A DNA stretch of 64,000 nucleotides from Vagococcus fessus (GTDB taxonomy: Bacteria > Bacillota > Bacilli > Lactobacillales > Vagococcaceae). The DNA lies in assembly GCF_003987565.1 (NCBI RefSeq), contig NZ_NGJY01000002.1:434001-498000 (forward strand), given 5' to 3'. This document shows positions 46,459 through 55,900 of the stretch, piece after piece (the first letter of the stretch is position 1; each line of letters starts with the position of its first letter). A program made the position numbers and the translations under genes. A model generated the notes under the pieces. It did not search any database. It was not told where the DNA came from and worked only from the letters and a program-made list of their open reading frames with translations.

Positions 46459-47343
46459 CTAGAGTTTAATACTATCCACAAATTTTTGAGCCGCTTTTGA
46501 CAGTGGATAATTTTTCAAATGAATAACACCTACATGACGAGCAGGTATCTCTTCATCTAATTTCAATTCAACCAGACTCCCATCATTTAAATAATGTGTT
46601 GAAAATTCTCTAACGACACAAGAAATTCCTAAATTAATTTTAGCAAAATCTAAAACGAGGTCGTATGACCCTAGTTCAAATACCGGCTTTAATCTCAGCC
46701 CTTTTTTTTCTATAAAAGATTCAACATATACTCGTGAATTCGCTTCTTTTTCTAGAACTATTAAAGGGTGTGTGAGTAATGTTTCATACGTCATAGCCTG
46801 TGGTAACTTCTCGCGATAACTTGGTGTACAAACAAAAATATCATGAATTACTTTTTTTGGTAAGACTGTGATTTGTTTATCACTGACCGGCAAATGACAA
46901 ACTCCTACATCAGCTTCCCCTTCTTTTAAATAACTGACAATCTCAGTTGTCGTTCCGTTTAATATCTTTAAGTTGATACCTGGGTAATTCGCATAAAACT
47001 GCTCCAAGTAAGGGAGTAAGAAATAACGAGAAATTGTGTCGCCAACACCTATTCTTAATTCTCCTGTTTTCATTTCTGTAAAATTCAAAATATCATCTTC
47101 GGCTAATTCAAAACGCTTTAGCGCAATTTTGACATGCTCTTCTAGCACCTTACCCTCATTAGTTAATATAATTCCTTTAGGTGTTCGATAAAATAAAGTC
47201 ACACCCAATTCTTGTTCTAATTTTGCAATCGATTGACTAACAGCTGATTGTGTCATATAAAGTTCTTCTGACGCTTTTGAAAAACTGCTATACTGACTAA
47301 CTATCTGAAAAATACGGTACAAATCTAATTTCCCAATCACCAT
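46459..47343 (-). CDS. LysR family regulator divergent from the CofE-like gene
   Basis: The 294-residue protein has an N-terminal winged helix (SSFSKASEELYMTQSAVSQSIAKLE, about 20-45) and a periplasmic-binding-protein-like effector domain (about 90-290). I placed the start at the ATG 47343, five bases after AAGGAG; a GTG at 47349 overlaps that site. It is transcribed away from the CofE-like gene across a 137-base region, so it most likely controls that gene. The ligand is unknown. Confidence 0.85.
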   Translation of the reverse strand: MVIGKLDLYRIFQIVSQYSSFSKASEELYMTQSAVSQSIAKLEQELGVTLFYRTPKGIILTNEGKVLEEHVKIALKRFELAEDDILNFTEMKTGELRIGVGDTISRYFLLPYLEQFYANYPGINLKILNGTTTEIVSYLKEGEADVGVCHLPVSDKQITVLPKKVIHDIFVCTPSYREKLPQAMTYETLLTHPLIVLEKEANSRVYVESFIEKKGLRLKPVFELGSYDLVLDFAKINLGISCVVREFSTHYLNDGSLVELKLDEEIPARHVGVIHLKNYPLSKAAQKFVDSIKL

Positions 47344-47480
47344 TACCACTCCTTATACCCTATATAACTATTATTATGTTTACTTATACCATAGTTATAG
47401 TCTATAGTATAGAAGTAAAGAACACAAATCATACATGGTGCTTATTAACTCAAATAAGCTACCGCTAAGGAGAGAGCTAA
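47344..47480. promoter_or_regulatory. Divergent control region, lysR / CofE-like gene
   Basis: AACTAT (47365-47370 region) and ATAGTT (near 47392) form an inverted pair, followed by CTATAG. Such dyads are typical of LysR binding sites, but the exact operator is uncertain. Confidence 0.4.
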
Positions 47481-48671
47481 TTGGAAAGAACAGTTGGTAC
47501 AACAGTCCGTGGTCTTCGTGGCCCAATTATTAATCAAGGAGACGACCTTGAAAAAATCGTGGTAGACGTCGTTTTAAATTCTGCAAAAGCTGAAAATTAC
47601 AGCATTGACGATCAAGATGTTATTACAATTACAGAATCTATCGTGGCTCGTTCACAAGGAAACTACGCAACAGTTGATGATATCGCTGCTGATGTTAACG
47701 CTAAATTCGGAGATGAACCCGTTGGTATTATCTTCCCAATCTTAAGCCGTAACCGTTTCTCAATTTGTTTACGTGGTATGGCACGTGGTCTTAAAAAAGT
47801 TGTCTTAATGCTAAGCTACCCTTCAGATGAAGTAGGTAACCATTTAGTAGATATCGACGAATTAGATGAAAAAGGAATTAATCCTTGGACAGATGTGTTA
47901 ACAGAAGCTGAATTCCGTGAACACTTTGGTTATAAAAAACATACATTTACAGGTGTGGATTACATCGAGTACTATAAATCATTAATCGAAGAAGAAGGCG
48001 CTGAATGTGAAGTCATCTTCTCAAACAACGCTAAAACAATCTTAGATTACACTAAGAACGTTCTAACATGTGATATTCATACTCGTTTCCGTACAAAACG
48101 TATTTTAGAAAATAATGGCGCTGAAAAAGTTTACGCTATGAGCGATATCTTAACTGCTTCAAACAACGGCAGTGGATTTAATGAAGCTTATGGTTTACTA
48201 GGCTCAAACAAATCAACAGAAAATAGTATTAAACTATTCCCTAATGATTGCCAACCTTTAGTTGAAGGTATCCAAGCTAAAATTAAAGAAGAAACTGGAA
48301 AAAATGTTGAAGTTATGGTTTATGGTGACGGCGCATTTAAAGATCCAGTTGGCCAAATTTGGGAACTTGCTGACCCTGTTGTTTCTCCAGCCTACACTGC
48401 TGGTTTAGAAGGAACACCTAACGAAGTAAAATTAAAATATTTAGCTGATAATAACTTCGCTGACCTACGCGGTGACGAACTAAAAACAGCTATCTCAGAT
48501 TACATCAAAAATAAAGATGAAGATTTAGTCGGTGCTATGGAAGCACAAGGAACAACACCTCGTCGTTTAACTGACTTAATCGGTTCATTATCAGATTTAA
48601 CATCAGGTAGTGGCGATAAAGGGACACCTTTCGTCTACATCAAAGGGTACTTCGATAACTATACAAAATAA
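47481..48671 (+). CDS. CofE-like protein (coenzyme F420-0:L-glutamate ligase family)
   Basis: The 396-residue protein belongs to the COG1478/CofE family. Stretches include the N-terminal TVRGLRGPIINQGDDLEKIV and DVITITESIVARSQGN, then VMVYGDGAFKDPVGQIWELADPVVSPA. CofE adds glutamate to coenzyme F420-0 with GTP. Lactobacillales are not known to make F420, so it probably ligates an amino acid to something else, or has another role. The protein is longer than archaeal CofE (about 250 residues). The start is TTG, seven bases after AAGGAGAG. It is monocistronic with a strong terminator. Confidence 0.75.
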   Translation: MERTVGTTVRGLRGPIINQGDDLEKIVVDVVLNSAKAENYSIDDQDVITITESIVARSQGNYATVDDIAADVNAKFGDEPVGIIFPILSRNRFSICLRGMARGLKKVVLMLSYPSDEVGNHLVDIDELDEKGINPWTDVLTEAEFREHFGYKKHTFTGVDYIEYYKSLIEEEGAECEVIFSNNAKTILDYTKNVLTCDIHTRFRTKRILENNGAEKVYAMSDILTASNNGSGFNEAYGLLGSNKSTENSIKLFPNDCQPLVEGIQAKIKEETGKNVEVMVYGDGAFKDPVGQIWELADPVVSPAYTAGLEGTPNEVKLKYLADNNFADLRGDELKTAISDYIKNKDEDLVGAMEAQGTTPRRLTDLIGSLSDLTSGSGDKGTPFVYIKGYFDNYTK

Positions 48672-48672
48672 T

Positions 48673-48708
48673 AAAAAGGAGATGATTTTAAAAATCATCT
48701 CCTTTTTC
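48673..48708 (+). terminator. Terminator after the CofE-like gene
   Basis: AAAAAGGAGATGATTTT and its complement form a perfect 17-base-pair stem. Confidence 0.93.
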
Positions 48709-48841
48709 ATTTCACTGAATCATTTATCAATGTAACGAGCTCTGGCAATTTAGGGACTATTAATTTTAAGATTTCTTGGTACCCACAAAACTGTCCCGAC
48801 TTATCTACATATTTTAGATAGCCAATGTATTTGAAATAGAG
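48707..48841 (-). pseudogene. Possible gene remnant, 44-codon open frame
   Basis: On the minus strand, a frame open from an upstream stop at 48842 reads through YIGYLKYVDKSGQFCGYQEI and ends at a TGA at 48707. Its composition resembles protein, with leucine-rich helix character at the end (KLPELVTLINDS), but it has no start codon or ribosome binding site. It may be the C-terminal remnant of a lost gene between the CofE-like gene and the WxL locus. I could not assign a family. Confidence 0.25.
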
Positions 48842-48854
48842 CTAAATAATATGA

Positions 48855-48896
48855 CAAAAAAACTATGAAAGAAAGGATAATCATTCTCTCATAGTT
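48855..48896 (-). terminator. Terminator at the end of WxL locus A
   Basis: On the minus strand, AACTATGAGAGAA pairs with TTTCTTTCATAGTT, followed by a run of T residues. Confidence 0.85.
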
Positions 48897-48951
48897 CATT
48901 GTTAATTTAATCTATCTTTATTGATAATACGATAGTTATTCTCACTTTTTC

Positions 48952-49989
48952 TTACATATCAAATTCGTTTTCTAACTCTTTAATTTTTTCTTTTTCTTTT
49001 TCCTTTTTCTTTTTAGCAAAGAAGAAGAAACCAGTACCCGCTGCAACTAAAGCTGCTATAATTCCACCAATAATATAAGGCATATTATTTGGTTTTTCAT
49101 TAACGTGAATCGCTGAATCATTTAATTTTTTAGCTTTTTCACGAGAGATTTCAAATTTTTCTTCCCATTTCCAAACACCATACGGCGTATCGAAAGAGAA
49201 TTTAGCTGTGTATGTCCCGGGAACAACATTATTGTCTCCCCATTGCATTTGATAAGGTAAGTAAGAGTTCGGTGCAATACTCATCTCCTCTTTACTTTGA
49301 GAGGCAATTTTTTCATTACCTTTAAAAACATCTAATTTAAAAATACCACGTGATAAGATATTACGTTCAGTATTTTCTAATTTAATTTGTAAATAGTTAC
49401 GTTTATTTTCTTGGATATTCTCTAAAGACACAAACTCTAAGTTCGGTTTAATTTGCTCATCACTTTCAGTTAACATCACTGGGACAGTGTATGAGAAACG
49501 ATTTTTAAACATTTTATCTTTTTCACTATCTGCTACAGCATTAAGTACATAAATTGCACCTAATTTAATCCCTTTAAAGCTCTCTTTTGGTGTTTTTAAT
49601 TTAAATTCAACAACTTTAGATTCACCAGGTTTTAACGTAACATTTTTTTCTTTCGTTTTAATAAGCTCTGAAACAGGTTCTTTCATACTGTCAGGCAAGT
49701 CCACTTTTTCTTCACCATAAGCAATAACACCCTCTGGCGTTGTATAAGCATCATTGATTAAAATATCAGCTGATGTTTCTTTCTTAGAACCATTCTTCAC
49801 CGTAACTTTTAGCGTGTAATCCTTATCAGGTTTCACCTTTAAATTAAATGATGATGTGTCCGTTTTATCGATTGCATTTTCATGCGCTTCAGGTTGAACA
49901 GATAAACTATTCCCCTCGGCTAATCCTGTAGTTGGAAATACTGCAAGGCACCCCACTACCATTGTTAAACTCATTAAAAAACGTTTCAA
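48952..49989 (-). CDS. WxL-interacting protein (DUF916-DUF3324), locus A
   Basis: The 345-residue protein has a signal peptide (1-24) and a DUF916 domain (about 30-155, starting NSLSVQPEAHENAID). A DUF3324 domain follows (about 160-285, with QWGDNNVVPGTY), then one membrane helix (about 305-325) and a lysine/glutamate-rich cytosolic tail. WxIP proteins bind WxL proteins and are thought to link them to the membrane. It is last in locus A and begins with TTG, nine bases after AAGGAG. Its DUF3324 half is much closer to the locus B copy than its DUF916 half is. Confidence 0.92.
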   Translation of the reverse strand: MKRFLMSLTMVVGCLAVFPTTGLAEGNSLSVQPEAHENAIDKTDTSSFNLKVKPDKDYTLKVTVKNGSKKETSADILINDAYTTPEGVIAYGEEKVDLPDSMKEPVSELIKTKEKNVTLKPGESKVVEFKLKTPKESFKGIKLGAIYVLNAVADSEKDKMFKNRFSYTVPVMLTESDEQIKPNLEFVSLENIQENKRNYLQIKLENTERNILSRGIFKLDVFKGNEKIASQSKEEMSIAPNSYLPYQMQWGDNNVVPGTYTAKFSFDTPYGVWKWEEKFEISREKAKKLNDSAIHVNEKPNNMPYIIGGIIAALVAAGTGFFFFAKKKKEKEKEKIKELENEFDM

Positions 49990-50007
49990 TTATTTTCACT
50001 CCTTACA

Positions 50008-50040
50008 ACGAAAGACAGAAGGATTGATCCTTCTGCCGTT
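50008..50040 (-). repeat. Hairpin between WxL gene and WxIP gene, locus A
   Basis: CAGAAGGAT and ATCCTTCTG form a nine-base-pair stem, flanked by AACG/CGTT, 10-16 bases after the WxL stop codon. There is no T-run, so it is more likely an mRNA processing, stabilizing or weak attenuating element than a full terminator. Locus B has a hairpin in the same place. Confidence 0.65.
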
Positions 50041-50050
50041 CGAGTTATTA

Positions 50051-50854
50051 TTATTTTGCTGGTGTTGCCGCTTCAGCGAATGAAGTGCTACCAGTTAAAT
50101 TCCATGTTAATGTTGAAGTGTAATCAGCATCTGCTAATTTCACGCTATCAGTAGCTGGGATTTCTAATGTTAAGCCACTGTTTGTTTCAGTTGTTTGTAC
50201 ATCTTCTTTACCAAATACCATTGACCAAGTACCGCCACCTTTTTGAGCGTCAGCAGTCATGATAGTTTGACCTGTTTTGTTGAATTCAATTTGTTCTGCA
50301 ATTGCAGTTGGTGCTGAAGCTTCAAGACCTTCAACGTTACCAACGATGCGTTTATCATTAACTTTGATGAAAGTTCCATCTAATGAATCTTTACCATCAG
50401 TTAAAGCAGTAGTGTCAAGACTTAAAGTCCATCCTTTTTGTCCACCACGAACATCCGTTACTTGAACGTAAGACGTGTAATTTACATCATCTTTAGCAGA
50501 TTTGATAACACTTTCGTTTTCTAATGACATAGCACCAACTTTAATTTCGTGATCACCAAAGTCAAAGTTTGGAGCAATGTTAATCATTAATGGACCTGAA
50601 GTTTCAGGAGTTTCTCCACCTGGGTTTGGAACAACAACTTCCGGTTTTTCGTTTTCACCTTCACCACCGCCACCGCCTGGAGGTGTTGGTTTTTCGCCTT
50701 CGCCGCCGCCATTTTCTCCGCCGTTACCAGCGTGAAATTTAACGTGACCTTTTGTATCTAATTTTGTTGGTGATACGTTAGCTGCTCCTGCAACTAATGA
50801 ACCTGTCATTGAAGCTAATACTGTTGCTGCTACTAATAAGTTTAATTTTTTCAT
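50051..50854 (-). CDS. WxL domain surface protein, locus A, third copy
   Basis: The 267-residue secreted protein has a signal peptide (1-25), then the conserved mature start KLDTKGHVKFHAGN and a Gly/Glu/Pro-rich linker (about 43-85). A C-terminal WxL domain follows with both motifs: GWTLSL and LTWNL. WxL domains bind peptidoglycan without covalent linkage. It has its own AAAGGGG site and follows the second WxL gene by 59 bases. It is closely similar to the gene at 59653-60453, which holds the same place in locus B. Confidence 0.93.
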   Translation of the reverse strand: MKKLNLLVAATVLASMTGSLVAGAANVSPTKLDTKGHVKFHAGNGGENGGGEGEKPTPPGGGGGEGENEKPEVVVPNPGGETPETSGPLMINIAPNFDFGDHEIKVGAMSLENESVIKSAKDDVNYTSYVQVTDVRGGQKGWTLSLDTTALTDGKDSLDGTFIKVNDKRIVGNVEGLEASAPTAIAEQIEFNKTGQTIMTADAQKGGGTWSMVFGKEDVQTTETNSGLTLEIPATDSVKLADADYTSTLTWNLTGSTSFAEAATPAK

Positions 50855-50913
50855 TTTGAAATTTCCCCTTTATTATATACTATTTTTTTGCAAAACGGTA
50901 GTTTTTTTAAAAA

Positions 50914-51690
50914 TTATGCTTGTGGAGTTGCTGCAGCTGCGTAAGTTGGAGTTCCAGCTAAGTTCCAAGTGATTGTTGAGTTATATGTACCTTCTGAAGC
51001 TTTAACAGCATCTGATGCAGTTAAGTTTAATTTAACATCTTCATTTGTTTCGCCTGTTTGTGTTGGAGTAGTACCTAAGATACCTGACCAGATTCCTTCA
51101 CCAGCATTAGCTGCTGCTGACATTACTGGAGTTTGGCTTCCGTCAAATTTGATTGATGTAAAAGTACCAGTTGGAGCTGTAGCTTCAACGCCTTCTTCAC
51201 CCATGATGTTGAAACCTTTGATTTCGATTGAGCTTCCGCCGTCTAATGTGCTTTCACCATTTTTTAATGGAGTAGCTGATGCAGTTAATGACCATCCAGC
51301 ATGTGTTCCACGGATATCTTTAACTTGTACAAAGTGTGTTACTTTACCTTTGTCGTTTTCAATAACGTTTTTAGCTGCAACTTCTTTAGCTTTAGCATCT
51401 AATTTAATAGTACCAAAGTCAAAGTTTGGAGCGAATGTTAACATTAAATCAGCAGTTGTTTCTGGAGTTTCTCCACCTTCACCGCCGCCTGGAGGTGTAA
51501 TTTCTCCACCGCCACCTGGAGGTGTAACTTCTCCACCATTTTCTCCACCAGTTTCTTCTTTTTCGAATTTAACTTTAGCAGTTGTATTTAAATCAGTTGG
51601 TCCTTTACCTGGTGTTGCCGCTGATACAACTACGCCACCTACCATTGTTGATGCTAATAATGCTACTGTTACTAAGTTTAATTTTTTCAT
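50914..51690 (-). CDS. WxL domain surface protein, locus A, second copy
   Basis: The 258-residue protein has a signal peptide (1-25), mature motif DLNTTAKVKFEKEE and a Gly/Pro/Glu linker with two TPPGGGGE-type repeats. The WxL domain carries GWSLTA and TITWNL. It should bind the cell wall as part of the locus A complex. The ribosome binding site AGGAGG is strong. Its counterpart in locus B is at 60481-61242, which shares DFGTIKLDAKAKEVAAKN-like sequence. Confidence 0.93.
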   Translation of the reverse strand: MKKLNLVTVALLASTMVGGVVVSAATPGKGPTDLNTTAKVKFEKEETGGENGGEVTPPGGGGEITPPGGGEGGETPETTADLMLTFAPNFDFGTIKLDAKAKEVAAKNVIENDKGKVTHFVQVKDIRGTHAGWSLTASATPLKNGESTLDGGSSIEIKGFNIMGEEGVEATAPTGTFTSIKFDGSQTPVMSAAANAGEGIWSGILGTTPTQTGETNEDVKLNLTASDAVKASEGTYNSTITWNLAGTPTYAAAATPQA

Positions 51691-51749
51691 GTTATATTCC
51701 TCCTGAGGATTATTATTTTTAGTTTTTATATTTTATAAGATAATTAGTA

Positions 51750-52532
51750 TTAAACTGCTGGAGTTGCTGAAGCAGCGAATGTTGGAGTTCCAGCTAAGTT
51801 CCAAGTTAATGTTGAATTGTAATCAGTTGCTGATACTTTAGTCATATCTTTAGCTGAAAGATTTAATTTAACATTTGAGTTAACTTTGTTTTCGCCATCT
51901 TGTGCTAATGAAGCATTTTTACCGAATTTAGCAGTCCATACGCCTTCACCAGCTTTTTCAGCTGCAGTCATTACTGCTACTGATGTTTGAGGGAAGTTGA
52001 TTGTTTGGCTAGCTTCTGTAGTAGCAACACCTTCTGAATCACCAAAAGCAGTTACTTCTGATAAACTAATTGAAGCATCTTCTAATTTAGAACCATCTTC
52101 AGCAGCAAACTCACTTGTTGTTAATGATAAGTTCCATCCTTTATGTGTTCCACGGTTATCTTGTACTTGAACAAAGTGAGCTACGTCATTACCTTTGTCA
52201 TCTTTAATTTGGCTAATTGCTGGTACTTGAACATCACCAGATTTGATTGCAACTTCACCAAATTCGAAGTTTGGAGCAAAGTTAATCATTAATGGAGCTT
52301 TTTCTGATGGAGTTTCTCCACCGCCTTCACCAGGGTTACCAGGATCAATAACTCCACCACCCTCAGGATCAGTTGGCTTTTCAGGTTTTTCTCCTGGATC
52401 TGTATCTTGTACGAATTTAACGTGAGCATTTGTATCTAATTTATCTGGAGCAGTGTTTGCTGCTGATGCTACAACGCCTCCAACCATTGTTGATGCTAAT
52501 ACTGCTACTGTTAATAAGTTAATTTTTTTCAT
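51750..52532 (-). CDS. WxL domain surface protein, locus A, first copy
   Basis: The 260-residue protein has a signal peptide (1-25), mature motif KLDTNAHVKFVQD and a Pro/Gly/Asp linker. The WxL domain has GWNLSL and LTWNL. Its ATG overlaps the stop codon of the LPXTG gene as TAATG, so translation is likely coupled. A GAAGGA site lies within the end of that gene. Its counterpart in locus B is at 61269-62063. Confidence 0.93.
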   Translation of the reverse strand: MKKINLLTVAVLASTMVGGVVASAANTAPDKLDTNAHVKFVQDTDPGEKPEKPTDPEGGGVIDPGNPGEGGGETPSEKAPLMINFAPNFEFGEVAIKSGDVQVPAISQIKDDKGNDVAHFVQVQDNRGTHKGWNLSLTTSEFAAEDGSKLEDASISLSEVTAFGDSEGVATTEASQTINFPQTSVAVMTAAEKAGEGVWTAKFGKNASLAQDGENKVNSNVKLNLSAKDMTKVSATDYNSTLTWNLAGTPTFAASATPAV

Positions 52533-52975
52533 TATTTTGCACGTCCTTCATTTTTTTTATTTTTAAATTTAAATGCGATGGTAAACATTGCACCTATTGT
52601 TACTAAACTTCCTAATAATACATATAAACCCGAATTCTGAGTTTCACCAGTTTGAGGTAATTTACCATTCCCTGTTGACCCTGACCCATTACCGCCACCC
52701 GGGTAAGCTCCATTTGGATAGTTGTTTGATCCGTTACCAGATCCGCCACCTAACCAACCATTACCAGACCCGCCACCAGTGTTTCCACCACTGCCGTTTC
52801 CTTCACCGTTTCCACCGTTTTCTCCATTATTACTACCTGGATTTGGGTTTTCACCATGGAATCTCACACCTGTTTTAGTATCGACTGTAGAAACGACAGT
52901 CGTGGCAGCCTCGACTGAGGCTGTTGTCATAAGGAACATTGACAACAAACTAACAAACATTACTTTTCTTTTCAT
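52532..52975 (-). CDS. Small LPXTG surface protein, locus A
   Basis: The 147-residue protein has a signal peptide (1-23) and the mature motif VDTKTGVRFHGENPN. A long Gly/Asn/Ser linker (about 45-105) follows, then LPQTGE, a membrane helix and a Lys/Arg tail, which together form a sortase A anchor. It is expected to be covalently attached to peptidoglycan and to belong to the WxL complex. Its start overlaps the lectin gene stop as TAATG, and its stop overlaps the next WxL start. No sortase gene is in the window. Confidence 0.93.
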   Translation of the reverse strand: MKRKVMFVSLLSMFLMTTASVEAATTVVSTVDTKTGVRFHGENPNPGSNNGENGGNGEGNGSGGNTGGGSGNGWLGGGSGNGSNNYPNGAYPGGGNGSGSTGNGKLPQTGETQNSGLYVLLGSLVTIGAMFTIAFKFKNKKNEGRAK

Positions 52976-55900
52976 TATTTGTCAGCTCCTTTCTTTGCAG
53001 AAAGTTTATCAGTGATTTTACTTAATGTATCATTCTGAGGTTTAATGTTCCAAGTGATTTCTGAAGTATATTCCATATCTGGATTACCCCATGTATGACT
53101 TGAAGCTCCAACTTTAGTCTCAAGGTGTTGATCTTCACTTGATTTACCTAATGATAATTCTAGTGATTTCTCGTCACCTGTTTTGATTGTTTGTTCTGAA
53201 CTATTTAAATCCATTTGAACAGAGCCATCTTTATTTAAGACAACTAAGCTAAGTGGTAACTCTCCAGCTCTTGTGTTGTTCTTATCTGTGAATGGGCTAT
53301 TTTTAACTGATAATTCCCACCCTTTTTCAGAAGTACGACCGTCTTTAATCGTCACTTTCATGTCTGTTTCTGGTTTCAATTGAGTTTCTTTTGACTGTAA
53401 TTTACCTTTATAAGATAAGTCACCTTCAACTTCCATCTCTAAATCGCCATCAATAACATTAACGTAAACTAATTTGTCATCTGTCGTGTAGATTGGATTT
53501 TCTTCTGCTCTTCCACTTTTACGGATTTTATCCGCTTCTTTTTTAGTTAAAAACTTAACCTTATATTTTAGTGGTGTGAATGGTTTACCAGATTTTGCTA
53601 ATCTAGATTCTCCACCTTCTTCGCCACCCTCTTCAGGTACTAATTGATATTCTAAGTGCAAGTTAACTGGATATCTTCCTGGAGTATGTTTCATATCAGT
53701 GTAATCTGGTTGGATATACTCAGAAATATCTGATTCTGTTAAATCTTCTTCACGGTAGATACCTTGCCAATTACCAGCTTCTTCTAAAACTGGTGTTAAT
53801 TCTTCTTCTGGTAATAAAGCTTCTTTAGAAGGGTCTTTAACTTCACCAGTCATTACTGTGAATTCATCATCCGCACGTAATTCAATACGATCTTTTGGAT
53901 CTACAACGTATAACTCTGTTGCGATTGTTTCATTAACATTACCTGATGGATCTTCTAAATGAACTTTAACTTTATGAGGTGCTCCGTTTGTTAACGTTTG
54001 AATATTTTTACGGAATAATTCTTCATCTACTAATTCAACTTTGATATCTTCAGGATTAACTGTTGGATTCGTATCTTCAATGTCAGTTACGAATAACATA
54101 GGGTCAACCTCTAAAGACTCAGCTTCTGTTTTAGTTCGTTTGAATGTTGTTACAGGAGCTTCTTTAGTCCCTGTAGGTGCTGTTTTATCCAATACTTCTT
54201 TAGATGCTACAGAAATGATCTCTTGTTTATCATTTGCAGCTGGAACTAATTTCGCACGGATACGGTTTGAAGCGGTAAATGTTTTACCATTGGTTTGTGT
54301 GAATGTAAATGAACGCGTATCACCTTTACCTGATACAGGAACTACTTCACCTTCAACTGCGTCATCACCTGTTAAGACAACTTCCATCTTAGTATCTTTA
54401 TATGGGTCTTGGATATTAGAGATAGAACCTATAACCATGTCGTTGTTACCATCGATTGGGCTATCTGTTAACGTGTTAGTAATCACCATATCAGCCTTCA
54501 TCGGTGTTTGTTTAATTGTGTACTGTAACGTATCACTTAGGAAACTATCATTTTTACCAAAGTAACGAACTTTCTCTTTTACTAGTAAGTCCACATCGGT
54601 TGGGTCAATATCCACTTTGAAGCGAGTCATTACTTTCGTAGGACCTTCAAGTGAAATAGTTTTATCTAATTTAGCTGTAATATCATTTTTAGTACGAACG
54701 ATTTCGTCTGGATTATCATCATCTAATTTCGTCCAAGTTTTACCTTCATCAAATGATACTTCATATGAATTATTTACATACTGACCATACGGTGTAATTG
54801 TAGAAATGATTTCTGGGTTTAACCAACTTTGCTTACCTGAAATATATTCTACTGAAGTTTGATAAGTAACTTGTTGTCCAGCATCTACATCTGGAATTTT
54901 AGTTTTATCGCCATCTTTGTAGATTGATTGGCCTTCTTCATCTAAAATATCTTCTTCATGTTTAACATTGATTAAATCAGGAATTTGTTTAAACACAACT
55001 GCTTGTGTTGATGCTTTTTTACCTGTTGCTGCTGTAAAGCCCCAACGGATATTTTTAACATCAGATTTTGGATCGATTCCTAACGCTTGGAAATCTAGAG
55101 CTCTAACAGTTTTAATCTTTTTACCGTCAAAGGTCAATTCCATCGTTCCCATGTCCTTCATATCTTCATGTTTACTTGGCGCTAAATATTTCACTGTAAA
55201 GTCATGCCACTTACCATTCGCAAGGTTTTGTTTAGACCCATCGAATAATGATTGTGAATAGAACATAGTGTCATGGTTAATTACAGGATAATTTTTAAAC
55301 CAACTTGAATATGACATGATTGGTAGAGCATCTGTTTTCTTCTTATTGTAGTAGAAGTTACCATCGTTAAGTAACCCTTCACGCGGAGAAAGCTTATTAG
55401 GGTCTGTATTGGCTGGAATTTGTTCTAGCCCTATCCATCCACCTTTATAACCAGCTGGTGATTTCATGTAAGGCGTATCTGGATAGAAATCTAATTGATA
55501 ACCAGGAAGCATTCCTTTACCTGCCGGATTATCATAAGCTGGATAAGTTGCCGCAATATGTTGTTTAGCCGAACGGTTATAATAAGTTTTATAACCTGTA
55601 CGAACGATTGGGAAAGGTATTAATCCACCAGTCCATCCATTTTTTTGTCCAACTTTCATACGAGGCATTCTTTTATCAAGTGTTCCTCTATTTGTATGAG
55701 TATCGAACTCTACGGCGAAACTATTTTGAATAGATTCTTTCTTGAAGACATTAGTTGTATGAGCAGGATCGCCATAAACACCTAATGAAGCGCCACCTTT
55801 ACCGATAGCTTTAGTACCTTGAACTGAATCATTTTGTAAAACGAAGGCCATACCATCTGCTGCATCAGCTTCATTTCCACCTAGGTATAGACTCATTTCA

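Noticed and set aside
50969-51706. Long open frame (245 codons) on the plus strand opposite a WxL gene
   Set aside because: It mirrors the biased codons and Gly/Pro-rich repeats of the WxL gene on the other strand, lacks a ribosome binding site and resembles no protein family I know.
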